Source of the DNA: Micrococcus endophyticus
GTDB taxonomy: Bacteria > Actinomycetota > Actinomycetes > Actinomycetales > Micrococcaceae
NCBI RefSeq assembly: GCF_014205115.1
Contig: NZ_JACHMW010000001.1
Span: 2,604,001 to 2,668,000, forward strand
Reading direction: 5' to 3'
Length of the DNA stretch: 64,000 nt
This document shows positions 33,110 to 42,422 of the stretch, piece after piece. Below the pieces are notes generated by a model, which did not search any database, was not told the origin of the DNA, and saw only the letters and a program-made list of their open reading frames with translations. Both the position numbers and the translations under genes were made by a program. Each line of letters begins with the position of its first letter. The stretch's first letter is position 1.

Positions 33110-33200
33110 GACTCGACTTCCTTCGCCGGTGCGAGCCGGAGCAGGTTCGAGGGTCTGCGGCGGACCGCACTCTCAGCGCCGTGGGGCGCTCCCCTGTCGA
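33110..33200 (-). promoter_or_regulatory. TPP riboswitch (THI element)
   Basis: On the minus strand the conserved blocks run in order: GACAGGGGAGC, GCGCTGAGAG, GACCCTCGAACCTG, and CACCGGCGAAGGAAGTCG. The P1 helix closes by CGAC pairing with GTCG. These match the TPP aptamer closely. It lies 69 nt upstream of the binding-protein start and should repress the ABC transporter when thiamine diphosphate is plentiful. Confidence 0.95.
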
Positions 33201-33237
33201 TGTGACACCTCGACCCTACCCCGTCCGGTCCCGTGCA

Positions 33238-33249
33238 TAGACTGCCCGG
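33238..33249 (+). promoter_or_regulatory. Leaderless-type -10 (TAGACT) for the AI-2E family gene
   Basis: TAGACT (33238-33243), 6 nt, then the GTG at 33250; there is no Shine-Dalgarno sequence. Confidence 0.5.
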
Positions 33250-34656
33250 GTGAGCGCCGCACAGCCCGTCGGGGCGGCCCCGACCCCCTCCGCCGCCGGT
33301 CCCGTCTCGGACTGGGACATCCGCCGTCCGCATCGCATGTGGCCGCGGATGCTCGTGATCGTCCTGACGCTGGCCGGGCTCGTGCTCCTGGTCCAGTTCT
33401 TCCAGGGCATCGCGTCCATCGCGGCACCCGTGTTCCTCGGCCTGAACCTCGTGATCGTGGCCTACCCGCTGCAGGCGTGGCTGATCCGCCGGGGCGTGCA
33501 CCCGGTGCTCGGGGCCGCCGCCAGCGTGGTGGTGGTCGTGGCCGTGCTCGGGGCGTTCGTGGGCATGATCGTGTGGTCCGGCCTCGAGCTGGTGGCCGAG
33601 CTGCCCAAGTACTCGGGCCAGTTCCAGCAGATCGTCCTGGACGTCTCGAACTGGCTGAACGCGCGCGGCGTCACCCCGGACATGGTCTCCCAGCAGCTCG
33701 CCTCGATCGACATGAGCGCGGTGACCAGCGCGGCGGTCGGCGCGCTCACCAAGATCGCCACGAACCTCTACGCCGTGCTCGGCCTGCTCGTCACCGTGGT
33801 GATGGGCATGTTCTTCCTGGCCATGGACTCCATGGACGTGGAGCGCCGGGTCCGACTGCTCAGCACCGCCCGCCTCGAGCTCGGCGAGGCGCTCATCGAC
33901 TTCGCCCACGGCGTGCGCCGGTACTGGGTGGTCACCACCGTGTTCGGCCTGATCGTGGCCGTGCTGGACGTGATCGCCCTGGTCCTCATCGGCGTCCCGC
34001 TGGCGCTCGTGTGGGGCGTGCTGAGCTTCCTCACGAACTACATCCCGAACGTCGGGTTCATCATCGGGCTCATCCCGCCGGCCATCCTCGGCCTGGCGGC
34101 GGGCGGCTGGACCTCGTTCCTGTGGGTGGTGGTGAGCTACAGCGTGCTGAACTTCGTGCTGCAGTCCGTCATCCAGCCGAAGGTGGCCGGGGACGCGATC
34201 GGCGTGATCCCCACCGTCAGCTTCCTCTCCCTGCTGTTCTGGGCTTGGGTCCTCGGCCCGCTCGGCGCCATCCTCGCCCTGCCCTGCACCCTGCTGGCCA
34301 AGGCCGTGCTCATCGACGCCGACCCGAACGCCCGGTGGGTGAACTCGCTGATCGCCTCGGACCTGAAGGGCATGGAGCGGCGGCAGCACTCCCTGCTGGA
34401 GCGCCTGCGCGAGGGCCGGCGCGGCGAGGGCCGGGCGGGGAAGGCGGACGCCGAGGCCGTGGCCGGCATCGACGGCGCCGCAGCCGGGGTCGACGACGCG
34501 CCGGACGTCGACGACGCCGCGGCGGGCGCCCGGCGCCCCGAGGCGGCCCCGACGGGGTCGACGCTCACCGAGCCGGCGCGCACCGAGCCGGGACCGGCCG
34601 CACCGGCCGACGGCCCGGGCCTCACGGGCGGGGCTGCACCAGCACCAGGTCGCTGA
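33250..34656 (+). CDS. AI-2E family transporter (DUF20)
   Basis: A 468-residue membrane protein with about 8 membrane segments between residues 35 and 370. Family features include PVFLGLNLVIVAYPLQAWL and the C-terminal pair NYIPNVGFIIGLIPPAILGLAAGGW and LGPLGAILALPCTLLAKAVL. The family includes YdiK/TqsA, proposed AI-2 exporters and sodium/proton antiporters, so the substrate is open. The last 90 residues are acidic, Ala/Pro-rich and disordered. It starts with GTG behind a leaderless-type -10. Its 3' end overlaps the convergent deiminase-like gene by 35 nt. Confidence 0.85.
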   Translation: MSAAQPVGAAPTPSAAGPVSDWDIRRPHRMWPRMLVIVLTLAGLVLLVQFFQGIASIAAPVFLGLNLVIVAYPLQAWLIRRGVHPVLGAAASVVVVVAVLGAFVGMIVWSGLELVAELPKYSGQFQQIVLDVSNWLNARGVTPDMVSQQLASIDMSAVTSAAVGALTKIATNLYAVLGLLVTVVMGMFFLAMDSMDVERRVRLLSTARLELGEALIDFAHGVRRYWVVTTVFGLIVAVLDVIALVLIGVPLALVWGVLSFLTNYIPNVGFIIGLIPPAILGLAAGGWTSFLWVVVSYSVLNFVLQSVIQPKVAGDAIGVIPTVSFLSLLFWAWVLGPLGAILALPCTLLAKAVLIDADPNARWVNSLIASDLKGMERRQHSLLERLREGRRGEGRAGKADAEAVAGIDGAAAGVDDAPDVDDAAAGARRPEAAPTGSTLTEPARTEPGPAAPADGPGLTGGAAPAPGR

Positions 34657-35671
34657 GGGAGCCGGCCAGCCGCAGCAGAGGCGCGCCGGGGAACGGCACG
34701 GGGCGCAGCCCGGGGTGCAGGGCCGCGCACGCGGCGGCGGCCGCCTCCTCGGTGCCGGCGTCCTCGAACGCGGGCCGCAGCACCGCCGAGCCCAGGGGCA
34801 CCGTGTCCACGAGGGAGCGGGGCCCGATCTCCGCGGGGTCGTGCTCGGGCGGCAGCGCCCCGCCGGGCACGGTGCGCACGCGCAGCGGTCGGCCGGCGGC
34901 GTCCGGCGCGTCCTGCAGGATCCGCAGCGCGGCCGCGCCGTGGAGGTGCTCGGGGTGGAAGCGGTCCGCGCGCCAGTGCACGGCCGCCTCGCCCCCGCCG
35001 AGCAGGCGCACCCACGCGCCCAGGTGACCGGCCCCGCCCCACGGCCCGGTGGGGATGCGGGGCACGGGCGGCAGCCACACCACGCGGGTGATCCCCAGCA
35101 GCGTCGCGAACTCCGCCTCCACCTGCTCCGGGGTCCACGCCGGGTTGGTCCGGCCGTCCAGCACGGGGTCCGCGGCGACCACGGCCGTCCCCTCGCCGTC
35201 GGCCACCCACGCGTCCCGCGGGGCCCGCAGCATCGGGGTCAGCAGGGGCAGCCCGGCGGCCGCGGCCACGGCGGCGGCCACGCCCGCGTCCCGGGGGCCG
35301 GGCCCGCCCGCGCCGGCGGCCGGGCGCCAGGCGATCGCCGCCAGGCCCTCGGGGCGGCGCACGAAGCCCGGCCCGGCGCGGCCGAGCAGGGGCGAGTCCA
35401 CGGGGGCGGCCAGCAGGTCCACCTCGGGCGGGATCAGGCTCCGGGCGGTGTGGTCCGCGGGGTCGGCGAGCACGGTCACGGGCAGCACCTCGGCGAGCGT
35501 CTCCGCGAGCCCGGCGACGGCGTCGCGGGCCTCGTCCAGCAGCGCGGGCACCGGGTGCCGGCGCGGCAGCGCCAGCCAGGCCCGCTCCGGCTGCTCCCGG
35601 GGTCCGGGCACGCGCGGCCGGGCGTCGGGACGCCCGGCGGCGTCGGCGGGGACGGTCTCGGCGGCGGGCAT
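34622..35671 (-). CDS. Agmatine deiminase family protein, probably degenerate
   Basis: A 349-residue protein with the layout of the agmatine/peptidylarginine deiminase family: an N-terminal WLALPRRHP, a central RDAWVADGEGTAVV in place of the usual substrate-binding Asp segment, and NPAWTPEQVEAEFATLLGITRVVWLP. The usual DGH-x-D motif is not seen (HLGAWVRLL stands there), and the C-terminal GGG-x-x-HC-x-T with the catalytic Cys is missing; the only Cys nearby is in AAACAALHPG. It is therefore likely inactive as a canonical deiminase or has a different role. It is tail-to-tail and overlapping with the AI-2E gene. Confidence 0.6.
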   Translation of the reverse strand: MPAAETVPADAAGRPDARPRVPGPREQPERAWLALPRRHPVPALLDEARDAVAGLAETLAEVLPVTVLADPADHTARSLIPPEVDLLAAPVDSPLLGRAGPGFVRRPEGLAAIAWRPAAGAGGPGPRDAGVAAAVAAAAGLPLLTPMLRAPRDAWVADGEGTAVVAADPVLDGRTNPAWTPEQVEAEFATLLGITRVVWLPPVPRIPTGPWGGAGHLGAWVRLLGGGEAAVHWRADRFHPEHLHGAAALRILQDAPDAAGRPLRVRTVPGGALPPEHDPAEIGPRSLVDTVPLGSAVLRPAFEDAGTEEAAAAACAALHPGLRPVPFPGAPLLRLAGSLSDLVLVQPRP

Positions 35672-35824
35672 GGCGGGCGGCTCCGGAGGCGTGAGGCGTG
35701 TTGCATGGGGCGTGATGCTCGGACGCGCCGGGGACGCGTCCTCCCTGCCGAGCATAGGCCGCCGCGCGGCGCGGCAGGGGGGTGCGGCGGCCCCCGGACC
35801 GGGCCGCTCTGGCAGGGTGGGGAC

Positions 35825-36388
35825 ATGCATCTGATCCCACGCACCCTCTGGGTGCTCGCCCGCGCCCGCCGCCGCCCGCCCCTGTCGATCTGGGACTCCG
35901 CGTCCCTGCCGATGCGGGCCCTGCCCACGGACGTGGACATCGCCGGCCACGTGAACAACGGCCAGTACTTCGGCCTGTTCGATCTCGGCCGCTTCGACCT
36001 CATGGCCCGCTCCGGCGTGATGCGGGCCGTCCGCCGGCGCGGCTGGCTGCCCGTGGTGCAGGCCGAGCAGATCGCCTTCCGCCGCTCCGTCACCCTGGGC
36101 GCCGCGTTCACCCTGGAGACCCGGATCATCGGCCTGGACGAGCGCGCCGTCTGGTTCGAGCAGCGCGTGGTGGTGGCCGGGGACGTGGCCGTGCGCGGGT
36201 ACGTCTGCACCCGGCTGCGCGGCCGCGACGGCACCCCCGTGGGCAACGACGAGGTGCGCGCCCTCGCCGTCGAGCTGGGCCACGATCCGGCCGCCGAGCC
36301 CGAGCTGCCGGGCTGGCTGCACGACTGGCGCGAGCAGGTCGCCCTGCCCTCGGCGCGCACCCCGCTGCCGCACGCCTGGGGGCGCTGA
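35825..36388 (+). CDS. Hotdog-fold thioesterase family protein
   Basis: A 187-residue 4HBT-type protein of the THEM6-like branch. The active-site helix reads VDIAGHVNNGQYFGLFDLGRFDLM (about 38-62), with the Asp and HVNN typical of acyl-CoA thioesterases. Residues about 80-130 form the hotdog sheet. The substrate is probably an acyl-CoA. CAGGGT 6 nt before the ATG suggests a leaderless transcript. It lies upstream of putA in the same direction but with its own start signal. Confidence 0.78.
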   Translation: MHLIPRTLWVLARARRRPPLSIWDSASLPMRALPTDVDIAGHVNNGQYFGLFDLGRFDLMARSGVMRAVRRRGWLPVVQAEQIAFRRSVTLGAAFTLETRIIGLDERAVWFEQRVVVAGDVAVRGYVCTRLRGRDGTPVGNDEVRALAVELGHDPAAEPELPGWLHDWREQVALPSARTPLPHAWGR

Positions 36389-36435
36389 CCGGGGCCGGTT
36401 TGACCGGTGACGCGGCTCGCGTGCAGAGTGCGCCC

Positions 36436-39400
36436 ATGACCCCCACGTTCTCCGCGCAGGACCACGACGACCTCGACCGTGTCCTCACCGCCACCGGCGG
36501 CATCCCCGACCCCGCCGACCTCCAGCACCTGGCCGACGACGCCGTCGCGCAGGTCCGCCGCTGGCTCGCCGACGCGCGCGGCCACCAGGCCGACTTCGCC
36601 GCCCAGCAGCTGGCCGGCGCCCTGAAGGAGCCGGGCGGCCTGGACTTCATCGTCCGCTTCGTGGACCACGTGGTGCGGCCGGAGGACCCGGCCATCGCCG
36701 CCCGCGCCCTGCGCGAGCTCGCCCAGCAGGCTCCCGGCTTCCTGCCCCCGGCCCTGCGCGCCGTGTTCGGGGTCGGCGGCCGCGCGGCCCCGCTCGTGCC
36801 GCGCGTCGCCGTGCCGGTGGCCCGGCGCGTGCTGCGCCGGATGGTCTCCCACCTGATCGTCGACGCGCGCGACCGGCAGCTCGGCGAGGCCATCGCCGCC
36901 CTGCGCGACGAGCGCACGCGGCTTAACGTGAACCTGCTCGGCGAGGCCATCCTCGGCAAGGGCGAGGCCGACCGCCGCCTCGAGGGCATCGCCGGGCTCA
37001 TCCGCCGCGACGACGTGGACTACGTGTCCGTGAAGGTCTCCGCCGCCACCGCCCCGCACGCCCCCTACGCGTTCGACGAGGCCGTCGCGGACATCACCGA
37101 GCGCCTCACGCCGCTCTACGAGCTGGCGCGGGACAACGGCACCTTCATCAACCTGGACATGGAGGAGTACCACGACCTCGACCTCACCCTGAACGTGTTC
37201 ACCGGCCTGCTCGAGCAGCCCGGGCTGCGCGACTACGAGGCCGGGATCGTGCTGCAGGCCTACCTGCCGGACGCGCTTGCGGCCATGGTGCGCCTGCAGG
37301 AGTGGGCGGCCCGGCGCGTGGCCGCCGGCGGGGCCCCCGTGAAGGTGCGCGTGGTCAAGGGCGCCAACCTGCCCATGGAGCTGATGCAGGCCTCCCTCAT
37401 GGGCTGGCCGGTGGCCACCGTGGCCTCCAAGCAGGAGGCGGACACCAACTACAAGCGGGTGCTGAACTACGCGCTCACCCCGGAGCACCTGCGCCACGTG
37501 CGCATCGGCGTGGCCGGGCACAACCTCTTCGACGTCGCCCTGGCCCACCGCCTCATGGACCGCCGCGGCCTCGGCCCGGAGCAGGTGGAGTTCGAGATGC
37601 TGCTGGGCATGGCCACCGGCCAGGCCGCGGCCGTGAAGGCGGACGTCGGCTCGCTGCTGCTCTACACCCCGGTGGTGCGGCCCGAGGAGTTCGACGTGGC
37701 CATCTCCTACCTCGTGCGCCGCCTCGAGGAGGGCGCCTCCCCGGAGAACTTCATGTCCGCGGTCTTCGACCTGGACGCGGACGAGGCCCTGTTCGCCCGG
37801 GAGGAGGAGCGCTTCCGCGCCTCGCTGGCCCACCTGGACGCCGAGGTGCCCCGCCCCTCCCGCGGCCAGGACCGCTCGCGCGGGGAGGACGGCGTGCGGC
37901 CGGCCCCCGTGGACGGGTTCGCCAACACCCCGGACACCGACCCCTCGCTGCCCGGCAACCGCGCCTGGGCGCGCGGGATCCTCGAGGCGATCCCCGGCTC
38001 CGCGCTGGGGGCCGAGCGCGCCCGCGCGCACCGCGTGGGCACCGCCGAGGCCGCCCGCGCCGCGATCGCGGACACGCAGGCCCCGGGCGCCGCGTGGGGC
38101 GCGCTCACCGGCGCGCAGCGGGCCGAGGCGCTGGACGCCGTCGGGCGGGCGCTGCACGCCGGCCGCGGACGCCTCCTGGAGGTCGCCGCCGCCGAGACCG
38201 GCAAGACCCTGGACCAGGGCGACCCGGAGATCTCCGAGGCCGTGGACTTCGCCCACTACTACGCGCGGCTGGCCCGCGGCCTGGACGAGGTGGAGGGCGC
38301 CCGCGCCGTGCCCGTGCGCCTGACCCTGGTCATCCCGCCGTGGAACTTCCCCGTGGCCATCCCCGTCGGCGGCGTCCTCGCCGCCCTGGGCGCCGGCTCG
38401 CCCGTGGTGTTCAAGCCGGCCCCGCAGTCCGAGCGGACCGGCGCCGTCGCCTGGGAGCTGATCGTCCAGGGCCTGCGGGACTCGGGCCTGTTCGACGACG
38501 GCGGCCCCCTCGCCGCGCACGACCCGGCGGACCTCGTGCGGCTGGTGACGATGGCCGACGAGGACGAGGAGGAGGTGGGCACCGCGCTGGTGACCGACCC
38601 GGCCGTGGAGCGGCTCATCCTCACCGGCGGCTGGGACACCGCGAAGCTGTTCAAGGGCATGCGCCCGGACCTGCACCTGCTCGCGGAGACCTCCGGCAAG
38701 AACGCCGTGATCGTCACCCCGTCGGCGGACCTGGACCTGGCCACGAAGGACGTGGTGCACTCCGCGTTCGGCCACGCCGGGCAGAAGTGCTCCGCCTCCT
38801 CCCTCGTGGTGCTCGTGGGCTCGGTGGCCACCTCGGAGCGGTTCCACCGCCAGCTGCTGGACGCCGCCTCGTCCCTGCACGTGGCGCACCCGGCCGACCC
38901 GCGCGCCCAGATGGGCCCCGTCATCGAGGAGCCGGGCGAGAAGCTGCGCCGCGGGCTCACCGAGCTCGGCGAGGGGGAGCGGTGGGCGCTGCGCCCCCGC
39001 GAGCTGGACGCCACCGGGCGCCTGTGGAGCCCCGGCATCCGCTCGGGCGTGCGCCCCGGCGCGGACGCGCACCTCACCGAGTACTTCGGCCCCGTGCTCT
39101 CCGTGATGACCGCGGCCACCCTGGACGAGGCCATCGACATCGTCAACGCCGTGGACTTCGGCCTCACCTCGGGCCTGCACTCCCTGGACCCGGACGAGAT
39201 CGCCCACTGGCTCGAGCGCGTGCACGCCGGCAACCTCTACGTGAACCGCGGCATCACCGGCGCCATCGTGCGTCGCCAGCCGTTCGGCGGCTGGAAGCGC
39301 TCCGTGGTCGGCCCCACCACCAAGGCCGGCGGCCCGCACTACCTGCACGGCCTCGTGGACTGGGAGGACGCGCCCTCGTCGACGTCGGAGTCGCCGGCCG

Positions 39401-40104
39401 CGGACCGGGCGGGGGAGGGGACCGTCGCCGGGACCCCGGCCGCCGCCGAGCGGTCCTGGCTGGACGCCGCCCGCGCGCTGGACGAGCGGGCCTGGGCCGC
39501 CACGTTCGGCGCGGGCACGGACGTCTCGGCGCTCGCGGCCGAGCGCAACGTGCTGCGCCACCTGCCCGTCCCCGTGCTGGTGCGCCGCGCGTCCGGCCCC
39601 GCCGAGCACCTGCTGCGCGTCGTCTCCGCCGGCCTGCGCGCCGGGGCGCCCATGACGGTGAGCATCGCCCCGACCCCGGCCGCGCAGGCCCCCGGCACGG
39701 ACGACCTGTCCGCCGAGGCACTGCGCGGGCAGGTGGCCGAGCTCGTCCGCACCGCCGGCGCGGGCCGGGCCGAGGGCGCCGCCCCGGTGAGCGTCGTCGT
39801 CGAGGACGCCGCGGCGTTCCACGACCGCGCCCGCCAGCTCGCGCAGATCCCGCCGGCCGCCGAGGGCGGCGGGGACGCCCGCATCCGCCTGGTCGCCGAC
39901 TGGGCGCAGGACCGCGAGGGCGCCCGGGCCGCCGGCGCCGCCCTCCACGCGGCCCTCGGGGACACCCCGGACGTGGCCGTCTACGCCGGTCCCGTGGTCT
40001 CCGCGGGCGAGGTGGAGCTGCTGCCGTTCCTGCACGAGCAGGCGGTGTCCGTGACCGCCCACCGGTTCGGCACCCCGGACCACCTCACCGACGCGATCCT
40101 GTGA
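36436..40104 (+). CDS. putA: Bifunctional proline dehydrogenase/P5C dehydrogenase
   Basis: A 1222-residue bifunctional enzyme that oxidises proline to glutamate. The PRODH half (about 100-460) includes KVRVVKGANLPMELMQASL and the FAD/substrate segment RRGLGPEQVEFEMLLGMA. The P5C dehydrogenase half (about 500-975) has VIPPWNFPVAIP, ETSGKNAVIV and the catalytic Cys785 in GHAGQKCSASS. A C-terminal domain of about 240 residues resembles the trailing domain of long PutA proteins. There is no N-terminal ribbon-helix-helix, so it does not repress its own gene. CAGAGT with a 6-nt spacer precedes the ATG at 36436. Confidence 0.95.
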   Translation: MTPTFSAQDHDDLDRVLTATGGIPDPADLQHLADDAVAQVRRWLADARGHQADFAAQQLAGALKEPGGLDFIVRFVDHVVRPEDPAIAARALRELAQQAPGFLPPALRAVFGVGGRAAPLVPRVAVPVARRVLRRMVSHLIVDARDRQLGEAIAALRDERTRLNVNLLGEAILGKGEADRRLEGIAGLIRRDDVDYVSVKVSAATAPHAPYAFDEAVADITERLTPLYELARDNGTFINLDMEEYHDLDLTLNVFTGLLEQPGLRDYEAGIVLQAYLPDALAAMVRLQEWAARRVAAGGAPVKVRVVKGANLPMELMQASLMGWPVATVASKQEADTNYKRVLNYALTPEHLRHVRIGVAGHNLFDVALAHRLMDRRGLGPEQVEFEMLLGMATGQAAAVKADVGSLLLYTPVVRPEEFDVAISYLVRRLEEGASPENFMSAVFDLDADEALFAREEERFRASLAHLDAEVPRPSRGQDRSRGEDGVRPAPVDGFANTPDTDPSLPGNRAWARGILEAIPGSALGAERARAHRVGTAEAARAAIADTQAPGAAWGALTGAQRAEALDAVGRALHAGRGRLLEVAAAETGKTLDQGDPEISEAVDFAHYYARLARGLDEVEGARAVPVRLTLVIPPWNFPVAIPVGGVLAALGAGSPVVFKPAPQSERTGAVAWELIVQGLRDSGLFDDGGPLAAHDPADLVRLVTMADEDEEEVGTALVTDPAVERLILTGGWDTAKLFKGMRPDLHLLAETSGKNAVIVTPSADLDLATKDVVHSAFGHAGQKCSASSLVVLVGSVATSERFHRQLLDAASSLHVAHPADPRAQMGPVIEEPGEKLRRGLTELGEGERWALRPRELDATGRLWSPGIRSGVRPGADAHLTEYFGPVLSVMTAATLDEAIDIVNAVDFGLTSGLHSLDPDEIAHWLERVHAGNLYVNRGITGAIVRRQPFGGWKRSVVGPTTKAGGPHYLHGLVDWEDAPSSTSESPAADRAGEGTVAGTPAAAERSWLDAARALDERAWAATFGAGTDVSALAAERNVLRHLPVPVLVRRASGPAEHLLRVVSAGLRAGAPMTVSIAPTPAAQAPGTDDLSAEALRGQVAELVRTAGAGRAEGAAPVSVVVEDAAAFHDRARQLAQIPPAAEGGGDARIRLVADWAQDREGARAAGAALHAALGDTPDVAVYAGPVVSAGEVELLPFLHEQAVSVTAHRFGTPDHLTDAIL

Positions 40105-40196
40105 GCTGAGCCCGCCGCGCTCCTCGGGAGGCTGTCCGCACTGCGACACAGTCTCCCGGGGATGCCGGATCGAGTGATATAGGGCACCATGGTCGG

Positions 40197-42188
40197 GTGA
40201 ACAACAGACTCCTGATCGTCGCGACCCTCTCCCTCGGCGCGCTCGTGGTCGTCCTGGTCGCCGCCATCGGCAACGGCGCCTGGTGGGTGCTCGCCGCGAT
40301 CGTCGTCGGGCTGCTGATCCTGGCCGTCCGCGACATGACCCAGAAGCGCCACGCGATCCTGCGCAACTTCCCCGTGCTCGGGCACATGCGGTACCTGCTG
40401 GAGTCGATCCGCCCGGAGATCCAGCAGTACTTCATCGAGCGCAACTTCGACGGCAAGCCCTTCGACCGGGACACCCGCTCGCTCGTGTACGCCCGCTCCA
40501 AGGGCCTGGACAGCCACAAGGCGTTCGGCACCGAGCGGGACACCTCGGAGATCGGCTACGAGTTCCTGCTGCACTCGTCCGCCCCCGTGAACGCCCCGGC
40601 CGAGGCCCCCACCGTGCGCATCGGCGGGCCCGACTGCCGCCAGCCCGTGGACATCTCCCTGATGAACATCTCCTCGATGTCCTTCGGCTCGCTCTCGGCC
40701 AACGCCGTGCAGGCCATGAACAAGGGCGCCGGCCTGGGCGGGTTCATCCACGAGACCGGCGAGGGCGGCCTCACCAAGTACCACCGCGGCAACGGCGCGG
40801 ACCTGTTCTGGGAGATCGGCTCCGGCTACTTCGGCTGCCGGAGCGACGACGGCACGTTCAGCGCGGAGAAGTTCGCGGCCAAGGCGGCGCTCCCCGAGGT
40901 CAAGGGCATCACCATCAAGATGTCCCAGGGCGCCAAGCCCGGCCTGGGCGGCATGCTGCCCAAGGAGAAGATCACCGCGGAGATCGCCGAGGCCCGCGAG
41001 ATCCCCATGGACCAGGACTGCCTGTCCCCGGCCTCCCACTCCGCGTTCCGCACCCCCCGCGAGATGGTCCGGTTCATCGGGCACCTGCGCGAGCTCTCCG
41101 ACGGCAAGCCGGTGGGCATCAAGTTCTGCGTGGGCTCCCGCGTGGACGTGCTGGCCATGTGCAAAGCCATCTGGGAGGAGCGGATCGCCCCGGACTTCAT
41201 CATCGTGGACGGCTCCGAGGGCGGCACCGGCGCCGCCCCGCTGGAGTACTCGGACCGCGTGGGCACCCCGCTGACCGAGGGCCTGATGCTCGTGCACAAT
41301 GCCCTCGTGGGCACCGGCCTGCGCCACATGATCAAGCTCGGCGCCGCCGGCAAGGTGGCCACCGGCTCGGACATCGTCAAGCGCCTCATCCAGGGCGCGG
41401 ACTTCACCATGTCCGCCCGCGCCATGATGATGGCCACCGGCTGCATCCAGGCGCAGAAGTGCCACACCAACGAGTGCCCCGTGGGCGTCGCGACCCAGGA
41501 CCCGCGCCTCATGCGCGCCCTGGACGTGACGGACAAGTCGAACCGCGTGTTCAACTACCACCGCCTGACCGTGCGCGAGGCCGTGCAGATCATGGCCTCC
41601 ATGGGCGTCACCCACCCGTCCCAGCTGAACACGCGCATGCTCCGCCGCCGCGTGGACCACCTGGCCACCCGCTCCTACGCGTCCATCTACCACTGGCTGC
41701 GCACGGACGAGCTGCTCAACGACCCGCCGGCCGGCTGGGCCATGGACTGGGAGGAGGCGGACGGCGACCACTTCGGCGAGCACGCCCGCGTGGACTACCT
41801 CACCGAGCGCGACCCCGAGTGGCGCTCCGAGCTGCTCATCCCGGGCCGCGAGGAGCAGGGCGCCCCGGTCCAGGGCTCCCCGGCCTCGGGCGCCGGCTCC
41901 CGCGTGGCCGTCGGCGACTCCCGGGACACCGTGCCCGCCACCACCTCGCCGCTGCCGCGCGTGAGCACGCTCGCCGAGGGCGAGACCCTGTACTCGCGCA
42001 GCACCCGCTCCCACGACCCGGCCCGTGAGCAGGCCGGCGTCACCCAGCGCGTGGACACGGACGGCAACGACGGTCTGTCCCCGCACGCCGGCGAGGACCC
42101 GGAGCGTCAGGACGGCGAGGAGGTCACGCAGCGCGGGACCACCGGCCGCGTGGACGCCGAGCCCCGCGGGGAGGGCCGCGTCGGCTGA
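40197..42188 (+). CDS. FMN-binding glutamate-synthase-like protein, membrane-anchored
   Basis: A 663-residue protein. Two N-terminal membrane helices (about residues 4-45) precede a glutamate-synthase central/FMN domain (about 80-520): SSMSFGSLSANAV, GEGGLTKYH, VDGSEGGTGAAPLEYSD, and the Cys cluster GCIQAQKCHTNECPVGVATQDP (about 414-436), which may bind an iron-sulfur centre. The GltB amidotransferase and C-terminal domains are absent, as in archaeal-type stand-alone proteins, so true GOGAT activity is uncertain. The last 110 residues are disordered. It begins with GTG and ends just before a large palindrome. Confidence 0.85.
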   Translation: MNNRLLIVATLSLGALVVVLVAAIGNGAWWVLAAIVVGLLILAVRDMTQKRHAILRNFPVLGHMRYLLESIRPEIQQYFIERNFDGKPFDRDTRSLVYARSKGLDSHKAFGTERDTSEIGYEFLLHSSAPVNAPAEAPTVRIGGPDCRQPVDISLMNISSMSFGSLSANAVQAMNKGAGLGGFIHETGEGGLTKYHRGNGADLFWEIGSGYFGCRSDDGTFSAEKFAAKAALPEVKGITIKMSQGAKPGLGGMLPKEKITAEIAEAREIPMDQDCLSPASHSAFRTPREMVRFIGHLRELSDGKPVGIKFCVGSRVDVLAMCKAIWEERIAPDFIIVDGSEGGTGAAPLEYSDRVGTPLTEGLMLVHNALVGTGLRHMIKLGAAGKVATGSDIVKRLIQGADFTMSARAMMMATGCIQAQKCHTNECPVGVATQDPRLMRALDVTDKSNRVFNYHRLTVREAVQIMASMGVTHPSQLNTRMLRRRVDHLATRSYASIYHWLRTDELLNDPPAGWAMDWEEADGDHFGEHARVDYLTERDPEWRSELLIPGREEQGAPVQGSPASGAGSRVAVGDSRDTVPATTSPLPRVSTLAEGETLYSRSTRSHDPAREQAGVTQRVDTDGNDGLSPHAGEDPERQDGEEVTQRGTTGRVDAEPRGEGRVG

Positions 42189-42230
42189 TCCGGGCCGGCC
42201 GTCGTCGTCCTCGGACGCCGACCGATGGTG

Positions 42231-42288
42231 CGCTGGGCGCACTACTGCCAGGTAGACCGCAAGGTACTCGGCAGTAGTGCGCCCAGCG
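42231..42288. repeat. Perfect 19-bp palindromic element with 20-nt loop
   Basis: Arms CGCTGGGCGCACTACTGCC (42231-42249) and its exact complement (42270-42288) flank a loop rich in AGGTA/GGTAC. There is no T-run, so it is a poor classical terminator. The length and perfection suggest a REP/MITE-like or recombination element, or a strong mRNA 3' hairpin for the upstream gene. Confidence 0.75.
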
Positions 42289-42310
42289 TCGTCGTGGGGC
42301 GGTCCACCCC

Positions 42311-42385
42311 TCACCCGACGTCGGCGCACCTCGCCCCCCGGTTGACGCCCCGCCCATCACCCGACGTCGGCGCACCTCGCCCCCC
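42311..42385. repeat. Two 29-bp direct repeats, 46-bp period
   Basis: The segment TCACCCGACGTCGGCGCACC plus CTCGCCCCCC occurs at 42311-42339 and again at 42357-42385, separated by 17 nt, directly between the palindrome and the first MFS gene. Each copy holds a CCGACGTCGG palindrome. Confidence 0.8.
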
Positions 42386-42422
42386 CGGGCGACGCCCGGA
42401 CCGCCGCCGCGTCGGCCGGGTC

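Noticed and set aside
35476-40149. A 1557-codon minus-strand open frame opposite putA
   Set aside because: Composition is His/Val/Gly/Arg-rich shadow sequence. The plus strand encodes a complete PutA with catalytic residues.
42311-42385. Minimal CRISPR-like repeat pair
   Set aside because: Only two copies with one 17-nt spacer and no cas genes; the repeats are GC-rich intergenic duplications.
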